A DNA stretch of 48,672 bases, from positions 1 to 48,672 of the forward strand of contig JAFRJB010000009.1 of assembly GCA_017432485.1 (NCBI GenBank), given 5' to 3'. The stretch comes from Clostridia bacterium (GTDB lineage Bacteria > Bacillota > Clostridia > Oscillospirales > Acutalibacteraceae). The notes beneath the pieces were generated by a model. The model saw only the letters and a list, made by a program, of their open reading frames with translations, searched no databases and was not told the DNA's origin. This document shows positions 38,130 to 47,180 of the stretch, one piece after another. Each line of letters begins with the position of its first letter. Positions within the stretch are counted from its first letter, which is position 1. Both the position numbers and the translations under genes were made by a program.

Positions 38130-40136
38130 TTATTTACTCTTCTTTGCCGGTGCCTTTTTGGCTGCCGGTTTCTTTGCGGCGGGTTTTTTCGCTACCGCTT
38201 TTTTGGCTGCGGGCTTTTTTGCCGCCGTGCTCTTCTTCGGTGCGGGGAGCTTTTTGAGCTTTTCCAACTCGATATACAGCACCGAAAGCCCGGGAATATC
38301 GACATCAATCGCGTAGGGGAACCCGTCGGACTCCTGCACGCGTGCGTCAAAGCTTTGGCGCACCGTGTTGCCCCAGCCGCCGAAACGTGCTTCATCACTG
38401 TTGAGCACTAATTTGTAGCTGCCGTATTGCTCTACGCCGATGGTGTAGTCATTGCGGGTAACCGGTGTAAAGTTGATGAGCACAATGGTTTGGTGGCCTT
38501 CCTTGTCTTTGCGCACATAGGAGAGAACGGAAGAATTGTTATCATCCGCATTAATCCAGCGAAAACCATCCCACGAATAGTCAATTTGCCACATTTGAGA
38601 GTGGTCTAAATAGTAGTGGTTGAGCTCGCGCACAAAGTTTTTGGTGCCTTGGTGAATCGGGTAGTCGAGCAAGAGCCAATCCAAGCCCTCTTTGTATTTC
38701 CACTCCACAAACTGCCCGAACTCCGCGCCCATAAACAGCAGTTTTTTGCCCGGGTGGCTCATCATATAGCCCAAGAAGGCTTTTAAACCGGAGAACTTGT
38801 CTTCATAATAACCCGGCTGTTTATTGAGCAGGGAACCCTTGCCGTGTACAACTTCATCGTGAGAAATCGGGAGAATGAAGTTTTCATTAAAGGCATACAT
38901 CAGCGAGAAGGTCACTTTGGAGTGGTTGTAGCTTCTGCCGAGCGGGTCCATTTTGATGTAGCTTAAGACATCGTTCATCCAGCCCATATTCCATTTGAAG
39001 TTGAAGCCCAAGCCGCCGTCATCAATCGGTTTGGTGACCATCGGCCAGTCGGTGCTCTCTTCGGCAATCATCATAATGCCGCCGCCGAATTTTTCAAAGA
39101 CTGCCCGGTTGAGGTTTTGAATAAAATCAACCGCTTCCAGGTTCTCTTTGCCGCCGTGAATATTCGGGCGCCACTCGCCGGCTTTGCGGCAGTAGTCGAG
39201 GTAGAGCATACTTGCCACGGCGTCCATGCGAATGCCGTCGAAATGGTATTTTTCAATCCAGAACATCGCCGAGGAGATGAGGAAGGAGCGCACTTGCGGT
39301 TTTGCGTAATCAAACACGCGCGTACCCCAATCCTTGTGCTCCATTTTGAGCGGGTCGGCGTATTCATATTGGCAGGTGCCGTCAAACTCATACAGACCGT
39401 GTTCATCCTTAGGAAAGTGCGCCGGTACCCAATCGATAATTACACCGATGTCGTTTTGGTGGCATTTGTCGATAAAATACATCAAGTCTTTCGGCGTGCC
39501 GTAGCGGGAGGTGGCGGCAAAGTAGCCGGTTACCTGATAGCCCCAAGAGCCGTCAAACGGGAACTCCAGCACGGGCATCATCTCAATGTAGTTGTAGCCC
39601 ATATTCTTGACATAGGGAACCAGTTCATCCGCCAGCATGCGGTAAGAGAAATAGGAACCGTCTTTATTCTGTTTCCAGGAGCCGGCATTAATTTCATAAA
39701 TGTTAATGGGCTGCTCGTAGATGTTGATGCGGTTGCGCTTGTTAATCCACTTTTTGTCGCTCCACTCATAGCCCTCAAGGTCATAGACCTTGGAAGCGTT
39801 GGCAGGGGCGGTTTCCGCGTGGAAGGCGAAGGGGTCGGCTTTCATATGCGTTTCACCGTTTTGACCGGTGACGGCGTATTTATAAGCATCCCAAATCTGC
39901 GCGTTTTCTACCCGGCATTCCCAAATGCCGCTGTCGCCCAAGCGGTACATGATGTTTTCATAGCCGTTCCAGCCGTTGAAATCACCGCAAACGCTCACGG
40001 CGGCTGCGTTGGGCGCCCATACGCGGAAGACGGCGCCGCCGTCTTCAAAATGGCAGCCCAGGAAGTCAAATGCGCGGTAGTTCTTTCCCTCATTAAATAA
40101 GTATTCGGGAACAGTGTCTCTTTGCTTGTTTGCCAT
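38130..40136 (-). CDS. glgB: 1,4-alpha-glucan branching enzyme with Lys/Ala/Pro-rich C-terminal tail
   Basis: Introduces alpha-1,6 branches into glycogen. CBM48 module about 25-125 (VFRVWAPNAAAVSVCGDFNGW), then the GH13 barrel: WVPAHFPKDEHG, nucleophile Asp in FDGIRMDAVASML (about 300), acid/base Glu in MIAEESTDWP (about 356) and LPISHDEVVHGKGSL. The all-beta C-domain ends near residue 625. The last roughly 40 residues (38133-38255) are an unusual basic low-complexity tail of repeated AAKKPAAKK-type units, resembling histone-H1-like or nucleic-acid-binding tails and absent from ordinary GlgB. First gene of glgB-C-D-A, with AAGGAG before the ATG and a recognisable promoter. Confidence 0.95.
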   Translation of the reverse strand: MANKQRDTVPEYLFNEGKNYRAFDFLGCHFEDGGAVFRVWAPNAAAVSVCGDFNGWNGYENIMYRLGDSGIWECRVENAQIWDAYKYAVTGQNGETHMKADPFAFHAETAPANASKVYDLEGYEWSDKKWINKRNRINIYEQPINIYEINAGSWKQNKDGSYFSYRMLADELVPYVKNMGYNYIEMMPVLEFPFDGSWGYQVTGYFAATSRYGTPKDLMYFIDKCHQNDIGVIIDWVPAHFPKDEHGLYEFDGTCQYEYADPLKMEHKDWGTRVFDYAKPQVRSFLISSAMFWIEKYHFDGIRMDAVASMLYLDYCRKAGEWRPNIHGGKENLEAVDFIQNLNRAVFEKFGGGIMMIAEESTDWPMVTKPIDDGGLGFNFKWNMGWMNDVLSYIKMDPLGRSYNHSKVTFSLMYAFNENFILPISHDEVVHGKGSLLNKQPGYYEDKFSGLKAFLGYMMSHPGKKLLFMGAEFGQFVEWKYKEGLDWLLLDYPIHQGTKNFVRELNHYYLDHSQMWQIDYSWDGFRWINADDNNSSVLSYVRKDKEGHQTIVLINFTPVTRNDYTIGVEQYGSYKLVLNSDEARFGGWGNTVRQSFDARVQESDGFPYAIDVDIPGLSVLYIELEKLKKLPAPKKSTAAKKPAAKKAVAKKPAAKKPAAKKAPAKKSK

Positions 40137-40189
40137 AGAATTCTCCTTAAAAACAGCATAAAAATCTGTTGGTTGTGTTTATTTATAAT

Positions 40190-40218
40190 ATAATAACATT
40201 AATAAATGGAATTTGCAA
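40190..40218 (-). promoter_or_regulatory. Promoter of the glg operon
   Basis: Minus strand -35 TTGCAA (40218-40213), 17-nt spacer, extended -10 TGT-TATTAT (-10 at 40195-40190). The 265-bp divergent gap 40137-40401 is very AT-rich; for the rightward nifS gene a TATAAT lies at 40362-40367, but no good -35 was found. Confidence 0.55.
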
Positions 40219-40401
40219 GGTGTTTTTTGTGTATTTTGTTACAAACTTTTTTGTTTATTAGTGTGTATTTTGTATAAAAACACAAAGAATGAGAATATCG
40301 CAAAAATCAAAAAATTCATAAAAAATTTATAAATTTTATAGAAAAATTTTATATATTATGATATAATAATTATAACTGTGCTTCGAAAGGAGGGTGTAGC
40401 C

Positions 40402-41541
40402 ATGATTTATTTGGATACGGCGGCGACTACACCGGTGTGCGAACCGGCAGCCGCAGCCGTGCAGCAGGCAATGCTGCAGCAATTTGCCAACCCCTCTTCC
40501 CGCCACTTTGCAGGTGTGGAAGCCGCAGGCGCACTCGAGCAGCACCGCGCGGTGATTGCCGGCGCTCTCGGCTGCAGCAAAGAAGAAATCTTCTTCACCT
40601 CCGGTGGAACCGAAGCCAATCACCTTGCTGTTTTCGGCGCGGTAGAAGCCGCCAAAAAATACCGCAACAAAAAAAGAATTGTTGTCTCCGCCATCGAGCA
40701 CGCCTCTGTTTTTGAGAGCGCGAAGCAACTCGAAGCGCGCGGGTATGAGGTGGTGTATTTACAGCCTGACCGCCACGGCAACATTACCCCGGCGCAGCTG
40801 GCAGAAGCGATTGATGAAAACACCATATTGGTGAGTATGATGTATATCAATAATGAGCTCGGTACCGTGCTGCCGGTCGCGGCAGTTAAAGCTATCATAC
40901 AGGCAAAGCGCTCCCCGGCGCTGTTTCACTGCGACTGTGTGCAGGCGTTTTGCAAAAAAGAGTTTCGCGCCGCGGCGCTCGGTGCCGATCTAATCAGCAT
41001 CAGCGCCCACAAGATTTTCGGGCCCAAAGGGGTCGGTGCGCTGTACATCAAAAAAGGTACGCGCATCGTGCCGCAGGTATACGGCGGCGAGCAGGAGGGC
41101 AAAATTCGCCCCGGCACCCAGGCAACGGCGCTCATTGCGGGTTTTGCAGCGGCGGTCGAAGCGTACCGCTGTGAAGAATACAGCCAAGTTGTCAAAGCAA
41201 TCAAAGCCTATGCGGCGGAACAATTAGAGAAATTGCCCGGTATTGTCTTTAACAGCGATGCCGCCGCGAGTGAATACATTCTCAATTTCTCGCTGCCCGG
41301 TTATCGCAGCGAAGTGTTGCTCAACTTCTTATCGGCGCAGGGCATTTGCGTTGCCGCCGGCAGCGCTTGCGCAAAAGGCAAACCCAGCCACGTGTTAAGT
41401 GCGATTACAAGCGACAAAGCGGTGGCGGACTCTGCCATTCGCCTGAGCTTTTCTCACCTAAACACCACGGCGCAAATTGATGTGCTCACAGAGCAGATGC
41501 AGCGCGCCTTAAATACGTTGGCACATGAAAGGACCTCATGA
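40402..41541 (+). CDS. nifS: Cysteine desulfurase (NifS/IscS family)
   Basis: PLP enzyme releasing sulfur from cysteine as an enzyme-bound persulfide. 379 residues. N-terminus MIYLDTAATTPVCEPA, PLP-region GGTEANHLAV (about 75), PLP-binding Lys in ISAHKIFGPKGVGALYI (about 202) and the sulfur-carrying Cys in GSACAKGKPSHVL (about 326) are all present. The short Cys loop fits the NifS-like (group I/II intermediate) proteins that pair with ThiI. ATG 40402, behind AAAGGAGGG, is used; an in-frame GTG 24 nt upstream has no ribosome site. It overlaps thiI by 4 nt, indicating that it supplies sulfur to ThiI for 4-thiouridine and perhaps thiamine. Confidence 0.93.
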   Translation: MIYLDTAATTPVCEPAAAAVQQAMLQQFANPSSRHFAGVEAAGALEQHRAVIAGALGCSKEEIFFTSGGTEANHLAVFGAVEAAKKYRNKKRIVVSAIEHASVFESAKQLEARGYEVVYLQPDRHGNITPAQLAEAIDENTILVSMMYINNELGTVLPVAAVKAIIQAKRSPALFHCDCVQAFCKKEFRAAALGADLISISAHKIFGPKGVGALYIKKGTRIVPQVYGGEQEGKIRPGTQATALIAGFAAAVEAYRCEEYSQVVKAIKAYAAEQLEKLPGIVFNSDAAASEYILNFSLPGYRSEVLLNFLSAQGICVAAGSACAKGKPSHVLSAITSDKAVADSAIRLSFSHLNTTAQIDVLTEQMQRALNTLAHERTS

Positions 41542-42707
41542 AAGAAATTATTTTGATTAAAAACGGAGAGTTGGCTCTCAAAGGGCTCAACCGTTCCGTG
41601 TTTGAAGATAAGATGCTCAAAAACATTCGCCGCAGGCTGGCGGATTTGGGAAAGGTAACATTTTACAAAAGCCAGTCCACCGTTACACTCTACCCCGACA
41701 GCGAAGATTTTGATTTAGAGCAGGCGGTGGAGCGCATCGGCAAGATTTTCGGCATCGCCGCGTATTCAAGAGCGGCAGTGGCGCCGAAAGATTTTGAGCA
41801 GATTAAAAAACTCTGTGTGGAATACTTTGCGCAGTCGATTTACGCTTACAAAACCTTTAAGGTGGAAGCCAAGCGCAGCGACAAGCAGTTCCCGCTTAAG
41901 AGCCCCGAAATCAGCCGCGAAATCGGCGCGGTGATGTTGGAGAACTACCCCTTTTTAAAGGTGGATGTGCACAACCCCGATTTGGTCATTACCATTGAAA
42001 TTCGCGATAAAGAGGCATATATTCGCGGCAACCAGCTCAAGGGCGCCGGCGGGATGCCGGTCGGCACTTCCGGCAGAGGTGCCGTACTCATGAGCGGCGG
42101 GATAGACAGCCCCGTAGCCGCCTATATGATGGCGCGGCGCGGGCTTGAATTGTGCGCGGTGCACTTTGCGGCGCCGCCCTACACCAGCGAGCTGGCGGAA
42201 AACAAGGTCAAAACCCTCACCGAAAAGGTGGCGGCATATGCGGGCAGGGTAGAGCTTTATATCGTGCCCTTTACCAAAATTCAGGAAACCATTCGCGACA
42301 AGTGCCCTCAAGAGTATTTCACCATTATTATGCGCCGCCTGATGATGGAAATCGCAGGCACCATTGCCGCGCAGCACGGTGCCAAAGCGCTCGTGACCGG
42401 TGAGAGCCTCGGGCAGGTGGCAAGCCAAACGCTGATGGCGCTCGCCTGCACGGATGATGCGGCGGTGATGCCGATTTTGCGCCCGCTTATCGGGATGGAT
42501 AAAAACGATATTGTCGAGATAGCGCGCAAGATAGATACCTTTGAAACCTCTATTTTGCCGTATGAAGACTGCTGCACGGTCTTTACACCGAAGCACCCGA
42601 ACACCAAGCCGCAGTTGGAAGAAGTGCGCAAAGCACAGAGCAAAACGGATTGGTCGCAGATGATTGCCGAAGCGCTCGAAGGCACAAAGGTGGTAGTTGT
42701 CGGATGA
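41538..42707 (+). CDS. thiI: tRNA 4-thiouridine sulfurtransferase ThiI (no rhodanese domain)
   Basis: Adenylates and thiolates U8 of tRNA, and takes part in thiamine thiazole synthesis in some bacteria. 389 residues: an N-terminal ferredoxin-like and THUMP region (about 1-165, with VEAKRSDKQFPLKSPEIS), then the PP-loop ATPase domain with SGGIDSPVAAYMMARRG (about 184-200) and GESLGQVASQTLMAL (about 288). The C-terminal rhodanese domain of the E. coli enzyme is missing, as in Bacillus and many Firmicutes, where the adjacent dedicated NifS/NifZ passes sulfur directly. It overlaps both neighbours by 4 nt. Confidence 0.95.
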   Translation: MKEIILIKNGELALKGLNRSVFEDKMLKNIRRRLADLGKVTFYKSQSTVTLYPDSEDFDLEQAVERIGKIFGIAAYSRAAVAPKDFEQIKKLCVEYFAQSIYAYKTFKVEAKRSDKQFPLKSPEISREIGAVMLENYPFLKVDVHNPDLVITIEIRDKEAYIRGNQLKGAGGMPVGTSGRGAVLMSGGIDSPVAAYMMARRGLELCAVHFAAPPYTSELAENKVKTLTEKVAAYAGRVELYIVPFTKIQETIRDKCPQEYFTIIMRRLMMEIAGTIAAQHGAKALVTGESLGQVASQTLMALACTDDAAVMPILRPLIGMDKNDIVEIARKIDTFETSILPYEDCCTVFTPKHPNTKPQLEEVRKAQSKTDWSQMIAEALEGTKVVVVG

Positions 42708-43177
42708 AGATACACGAAGAAGTCGTTGCCCTTTTAATGGAAAAGGGGCTCAAAATTGCGACCGCAGAGAGCTGCACGGGCGGCTTACTCGCCAAGAGTA
42801 TTACCGATGTTGCCGGTGCCAGCGAAGTGTTTGACTACGGCATTGTCTCCTACGCAAATGAGATAAAATGGGGGCAGTTGGGTGTGCAGCGCGCAACGGT
42901 GGAAACCTACGGCGCGGTGAGCGAACCGACCGCGCGCGAAATGGCACAGTGCGCCGCTAAAAATGCCGGCGCGGATATAGGGCTTGCGACTACCGGTATT
43001 GCCGGGCCCACCGGCGGCACTGCCGCAAAACCGGTCGGTACCTGCTATATCGGCATTTATTACCAAAACCAAACCACTGTGGTTTGTTACCAAACAGGGC
43101 TCACAGACAGAGCCGAAAACAGAAAACTTTTTGCCCGAAAGGCATTTGAACTTGTAAAGGAAACGATTGATGGCTGA
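42704..43177 (+). CDS. pncC: CinA-C-type nicotinamide-nucleotide amidohydrolase
   Basis: A 157-residue stand-alone CinA C-terminal domain, expected to deamidate NMN to NaMN in pyridine nucleotide salvage. Signature KIATAESCTGGLLAKSITDVAGAS (in part: AESCTGGLLAK, about 24-34), YGIVSYANEIKWGQLGV, and GIAGPTGGTAAKPVGTCYIGI are intact. The start ATG 42704 overlaps the thiI stop. It ends overlapping srtB by 8 nt. The full-length CinA N-terminal half (pyrophosphatase) is absent, as in many short homologues. Confidence 0.9.
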   Translation: MKIHEEVVALLMEKGLKIATAESCTGGLLAKSITDVAGASEVFDYGIVSYANEIKWGQLGVQRATVETYGAVSEPTAREMAQCAAKNAGADIGLATTGIAGPTGGTAAKPVGTCYIGIYYQNQTTVVCYQTGLTDRAENRKLFARKAFELVKETIDG

Positions 43178-44150
43178 ACAAAAGAAACCGAATATCTTTG
43201 TGCGCATTTTGAAGTTTCTGTTCCCGTGGAAAGGGGACAGTGCGGGGGAAATTGTGCGCAAAATTGTTTTTCTCATTTCCATTGCGGCACTGATTGTGTG
43301 CGCCATCTATTTTGCGAACCGCTTTGCGCAGAGAAAGCAGTATAGCGACACCAAACAGCTCTCGGAATTGGTCAGCGACAGTGATGCTGTCGACAAAGAC
43401 GGGAAACTCGAAAAGTTTAAAGATTTGCGCAAAATCAATCAGGACTTTATCGGCTGGCTGCGCATTCAAGACACGGGCATTGATGTGCCGGTGGTGCAGA
43501 CCGGTGACAATGAAACCTATTTAAGAAAAGATTTTTACGGCAATTACTCCGTTTACGGCAACCCCTTTTTGGATTACAGAAACAAACTCAAAAACCTGAT
43601 TGCGGGTAAAAAAATCAACTTGGTGGATGCCGATAAGAACACCACCGTTTACGGGCACAATATGCTCGACAATATGGTCTTTGCCGAGCTGTTGGAGTAC
43701 CGCGACCTTGCTTTTTATAAAACGCACCCGCTCATTGAATTTAACACGATTTACGGCGACACCAAGTGGAAAATTATCGCCGCATTTTTGGTCAACAGCA
43801 CCCCCGATTTGGATAACGGCTACACTTTAGAATACAATTTTGTTGACTGTTACCCCGAAAACTTCCCGACATATTTGGAAGAGCTTAAAAAGCGCAGCTA
43901 CATTCACCCCGCGGTGGATGTTAATGAAAATGATGTGCTGCTTACGCTCTCTACCTGCGACAAGTCGGAGATTGAAGAGGGCAGGTTTGTGGTTGTCGCC
44001 CGCCTGGTGCGTGACGGGGAGAGTGAAAAAGTGAATGCGGATGGGGCTACGGCAAATTCCGACATAAAATTCCCGCAAGGCTATTATGATAAAAAGGGAG
44101 AAGCCAACCCCTTTAAAGACGATACACAGTGGGAACCTTATGCGGATTAA
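43170..44150 (+). CDS. Class B sortase
   Basis: A 326-residue membrane-anchored transpeptidase. Short cytoplasmic N-terminus, one membrane segment about 31-52 (VFLISIAALIVCAIYFA), then the sortase barrel: catalytic His in YGHNMLDNMVF (about 169), Cys in LSTCDKSEIEEGRF (about 259) and Arg in the same strand (RFVVVARL). The SrtB-type phrase FIGWLRIQDTGIDVPVVQ is clear. It would attach surface proteins or pilins, but no substrate with a sorting signal is in the window. ATG 43170 follows AAAGGAAA; an in-frame TTG sits just before it. Last of four tightly packed genes, functionally unrelated to its operon partners. Confidence 0.92.
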   Translation: MAEQKKPNIFVRILKFLFPWKGDSAGEIVRKIVFLISIAALIVCAIYFANRFAQRKQYSDTKQLSELVSDSDAVDKDGKLEKFKDLRKINQDFIGWLRIQDTGIDVPVVQTGDNETYLRKDFYGNYSVYGNPFLDYRNKLKNLIAGKKINLVDADKNTTVYGHNMLDNMVFAELLEYRDLAFYKTHPLIEFNTIYGDTKWKIIAAFLVNSTPDLDNGYTLEYNFVDCYPENFPTYLEELKKRSYIHPAVDVNENDVLLTLSTCDKSEIEEGRFVVVARLVRDGESEKVNADGATANSDIKFPQGYYDKKGEANPFKDDTQWEPYAD

Positions 44151-44239
44151 TGCGAAATTCGCGATGGCAACACGGCGTGTTGCATGAGATACATTTAGTT
44201 TGGCAAGACAATAGTTGTTTAGAATAGAGGAAGTGGATT

Positions 44240-44842
44240 ATGAAATTTATTCCGTTTATTGACAAAACCAAAGCGGTGGACTTTACCGCCGCAACCACCT
44301 TGGCGCGCAGGCTCAACGAGGATTTTAAAGTCAACCCTGCGCCGCCGCAGTACAGTGTCAAGAGCTTAATCGCGGCACTTTCCGCGGCGCTCGATGAGGA
44401 GAATGTGGTGGTTATCGGTGTGACCAACAAGTATTACCTGAAACTTAAAAAAGCCCTTTCCATTGTGCTCAAGGGCGAGTTTTATGACAATGAAGCCATC
44501 AAAGCAATGGTGCTTGAGCAGGATAAGGATGCCCACGAACTCTACTACCAATTTATGAACGGCAATGTGGTCTTCCGCTCGGAAGACGGTTTCTATTCCG
44601 GCTATGCTGTCAGCACCAGCCCGCACAAAATCATTGTTTTGCCGCTGGGCGATGAAAAGTATGCGCCCATGCTCAAAAAAGTCAAAGATTTTGTGCTGGA
44701 TACCGGCGAAGAATATAACGAGGCCGAAGTGCTCAAAGCCTCCGAAACCGAGAGTAAAAAGTGGGCGAGAGTATATGCTATCTGCTCCTTATTAAGTGTG
44801 ATTGGAGCACTGGGTGTAGCGCTTTTTGAGGTGCTAAGATGA
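44240..44842 (+). CDS. Hypothetical protein with C-terminal membrane anchor
   Basis: A 200-residue protein of no recognised family. The first ~175 residues look globular and cytoplasmic (VDFTAATTLARRLNEDF, ALDEENVVVIGVTNKYYLKL, FYSGYAVSTSPHKIIVLPLGDE), resembling Rossmann-like alpha/beta folds of the MoaB/Mog type only vaguely. One membrane helix closes the protein (about 177-197: VYAICSLLSVIGALGVALFE), placing it as a tail-anchored protein with the bulk inside. AGAGGAAG precedes the ATG. It overlaps the following phosphatase-like gene by 4 nt, suggesting that the two act together. The 89-bp gap before it has one small hairpin, GCAACAC-ggc-GTGTTGC (44167-44183). Confidence 0.7.
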   Translation: MKFIPFIDKTKAVDFTAATTLARRLNEDFKVNPAPPQYSVKSLIAALSAALDEENVVVIGVTNKYYLKLKKALSIVLKGEFYDNEAIKAMVLEQDKDAHELYYQFMNGNVVFRSEDGFYSGYAVSTSPHKIIVLPLGDEKYAPMLKKVKDFVLDTGEEYNEAEVLKASETESKKWARVYAICSLLSVIGALGVALFEVLR

Positions 44843-45495
44843 AAACCTATAAAATTCACCTGGTGCGCTGCGGGCTGACAGAAGCAAACCTGCAGGGCAG
44901 GTATTTGGGCAGAGACGATGTGCCGGTGTGCGACAAGGGCATCGAGCAGCTCAAGTATTTTAAAGAAACCTTTACATACCCGCCGGTGCAGGCGGTCTTT
45001 ACAAGCCCGCTGCAGCGCTGCAAGCAAACAGCGGCAATGCTTTTCCCCGGTGCGCCGATGGTTGAAATACCGAACTTTACCGAGTATGATTTCGGCGAGT
45101 TTGAAGGCTTTACCGCCGAGGAGCTTAAAGGCAATGAAGCGTTTGAACGCTGGCTCGGTGACAGCGGCGATGCCGCACCGCCCTTCGGCGAGAGCAACAA
45201 CCACTTTAAAGCGCGCGTGGCGATTGACTTTGAAAAGGTGGTAGACGGGTTGATTAAAACCGGCACCACCGAGTCGGCAATCGTGACCCACGGCGGTGTG
45301 CTGATGTGGATATTATCCTTTTTCGGTTTGCCGGAAGCACCGATGCATGACTGGCTGTGCGAGAGCGGCTGCGGTTATACCCTTTTGGTAACCCCCTCGC
45401 TGTGGATGCGCACCAAAAAAGTGGAAGTGCATGACACCTTTCCGGAAAGTATTCGCGACAGGCAAAGCGCGGCAGAGCAAGAAGAACAGGAGTAA
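44839..45495 (+). CDS. Histidine-phosphatase-superfamily protein lacking the catalytic RHG histidine
   Basis: A 218-residue phosphoglycerate-mutase-like protein. The overall fold signature is clear: KIHLVRCGLTEANLQGRYLG at the N-terminus, VFTSPLQRCKQTAAML (about 55), FGEFEGFTAEEL (about 86) with the acid Glu, and AIVTHGGVLMWIL (about 152) with the second active-site His. However, the invariant RHG that supplies the phosphorylated His reads RCG: codons CGC TGC GGG, two base changes from CAC. This is either a pseudo-enzyme that binds a phospho-ligand or a Cys variant. It is coupled to the tail-anchored gene upstream and lies 3 nt before the ACT gene. Confidence 0.85.
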   Translation: MKTYKIHLVRCGLTEANLQGRYLGRDDVPVCDKGIEQLKYFKETFTYPPVQAVFTSPLQRCKQTAAMLFPGAPMVEIPNFTEYDFGEFEGFTAEELKGNEAFERWLGDSGDAAPPFGESNNHFKARVAIDFEKVVDGLIKTGTTESAIVTHGGVLMWILSFFGLPEAPMHDWLCESGCGYTLLVTPSLWMRTKKVEVHDTFPESIRDRQSAAEQEEQE

Positions 45496-45498
45496 GAA

Positions 45499-45771
45499 AT
45501 GAAAAAGATGATTATTACCGTTGTCGGCAAAGATACCGTCGGCATTATTGCAAAGGTTTGCACTTATTTAAGCGACAATAAAATTAATATTTTGGATATT
45601 TCCCAAACGATTGTAGACGGTTGGTTTAATATGATGATGGTTGTTGATGCAACCGCGACCGCAAAAACCGCCGGTGATGTGGGCGATGATTTAAAAGCCC
45701 TCGGCGAAGGCATCGGCGTGCAAATCAACTGCCAAAGCTCCGAGATATTCGAGCAGATGCACAGAATTTAG
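45499..45771 (+). CDS. ACT domain protein (UPF0237 type)
   Basis: A 90-residue single ACT domain (ITVVGKDTVGIIAKVCTYLSDNKINILDISQTI in part: VGKDTVGIIAKVCTYLSDN, about 8-26). UPF0237 proteins almost always lie beside a PFL/UPF0210 gene, as here (30 nt apart), and are thought to bind an amino acid or similar ligand to control that partner; the true ligand is unknown. AACAGGAG precedes the ATG. Confidence 0.92.
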   Translation: MKKMIITVVGKDTVGIIAKVCTYLSDNKINILDISQTIVDGWFNMMMVVDATATAKTAGDVGDDLKALGEGIGVQINCQSSEIFEQMHRI

Positions 45772-45801
45772 AAAAACAAACAACAGAAAACGAGAAACAC
45801 T

Positions 45802-47166
45802 ATGATTAGCAGAAACGAAGTCATTGAAACCAATAAAATGATAGAGCACGAAAATCTCGATGTGCGCACCATTACCATGGGCATCAGCCTGCTGGATTGC
45901 TGCGACAGCGATGTGAATGTGCTCTGTGCCAATATTTACCGCAAAATCACGCGCTGTGCCGGCAAACTTGTCGAGACCGGCGAAGCGATTGAGCGCGATT
46001 TCGGGGTGCCGATTGTCAATAAGCGCATTTCCGTCACACCCATTGCCCTTGTCGGCGGCGCGGCGTGCCGCTGCCCGGAAGACTTTGTCAAGATAGCCAA
46101 AACGCTCGACAAGGCGGCAAAAGAAGTCGGTGTCAATTTCCTGGGCGGTTACAGTGCACTGGTATCCAAAGGCATGACCAAGGCAGATGAAAACTTAATC
46201 CTTTCCATTCCCGAAGCGTTGGCAGGCACCGAGCGCATTTGCGCTTCCGTCAATGTCGGCTCCACCAAAACCGGTATGGATATGGATGCCATTCGCCTGA
46301 TGGGTGAAGTCATTAAGCGCACGGCAGAGTTAACAAAAGAGCGCGACAGTATCGGCTGCGCCAAGCTGGTGGTGCTGTGCAACGCGCCGGATGATAACCC
46401 CTTTATGGCAGGCGCTTTTCACGGGGTCACCGAGGCGGATACGATTATCAATGTCGGTGTCAGCGGCCCCGGTGTGGTCAAAACCGCGGTAGAAAAAGTG
46501 CGCGGCGAAAGCTTTGAAGTGCTGTGCGAAACGATTAAGAAAACCGCGTTTAAGATTACAAGAGTCGGGCAGTTGGTGGCGCAGGAAGCGTCTCGGCGCT
46601 TGGGTGTGCCGTTCGGCATTATCGACCTTTCTCTGGCTCCCACGCCGGCAGTCGGCGACTCGGTTGCCGAGATACTCGAAGAAATCGGTTTAGAGCGTGT
46701 CGGCGCCCCCGGCACGACAGCGGCGCTTGCCATGCTCAATGACCAAGTCAAAAAAGGCGGCGTGATGGCATCCAGCTATGTCGGCGGGCTCTCGGGTGCG
46801 TTTATCCCCGTCAGCGAAGACCAAGGCATGATTGATGCGGTCAATGTCGGCGCGCTGAGCATTGAAAAATTAGAAGCAATGACCTGCGTATGTTCCGTAG
46901 GTTTAGATATGATAGCCGTAGCAGGCGATACCCCCGCCGCGACCCTTTCCGGCATCATTGCCGATGAAGCGGCAATCGGTATGGTCAACCAAAAGACCAC
47001 AGCGGTTCGCATTATTCCCGTTTGCGGCAAGGGTGTCGGCGAAAGCGTGGAATTCGGGGGACTTTTGGGCGCGGCACCGATTATGCCGGTCAATCCCCAT
47101 TCACCCGCGCAGTTTATCGGCAGAAAAGGCAGAATTCCCGCACCTATCCACAGTTTTAAAAATTAG
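45802..47166 (+). CDS. PFL family protein (UPF0210 / DUF711)
   Basis: A 454-residue cytoplasmic protein of the UPF0210 family, whose fold recalls pyruvate-formate-lyase-like barrels but whose reaction is not established. Landmarks: [19 protein letters not shown] (about 14-32), [15 protein letters not shown] (about 70), [37 protein letters not shown] and [20 protein letters not shown] (about 273). Its standing partner, the UPF0237 ACT protein, is immediately upstream. No PFL activating enzyme or glycine-radical motif is visible, so it should not be called pyruvate formate-lyase. Length is typical. Confidence 0.94.
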   Translation: MISRNEVIETNKMIEHENLDVRTITMGISLLDCCDSDVNVLCANIYRKITRCAGKLVETGEAIERDFGVPIVNKRISVTPIALVGGAACRCPEDFVKIAKTLDKAAKEVGVNFLGGYSALVSKGMTKADENLILSIPEALAGTERICASVNVGSTKTGMDMDAIRLMGEVIKRTAELTKERDSIGCAKLVVLCNAPDDNPFMAGAFHGVTEADTIINVGVSGPGVVKTAVEKVRGESFEVLCETIKKTAFKITRVGQLVAQEASRRLGVPFGIIDLSLAPTPAVGDSVAEILEEIGLERVGAPGTTAALAMLNDQVKKGGVMASSYVGGLSGAFIPVSEDQGMIDAVNVGALSIEKLEAMTCVCSVGLDMIAVAGDTPAATLSGIIADEAAIGMVNQKTTAVRIIPVCGKGVGESVEFGGLLGAAPIMPVNPHSPAQFIGRKGRIPAPIHSFKN

Positions 47167-47180
47167 AAGAGGAAAAGTAT

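Noticed and set aside
45802..47166. Calling the UPF0210 protein a pyruvate formate-lyase
   Set aside because: No glycine-radical motif, much shorter than PFL, and its partner is the UPF0237 ACT protein, not an activating enzyme.
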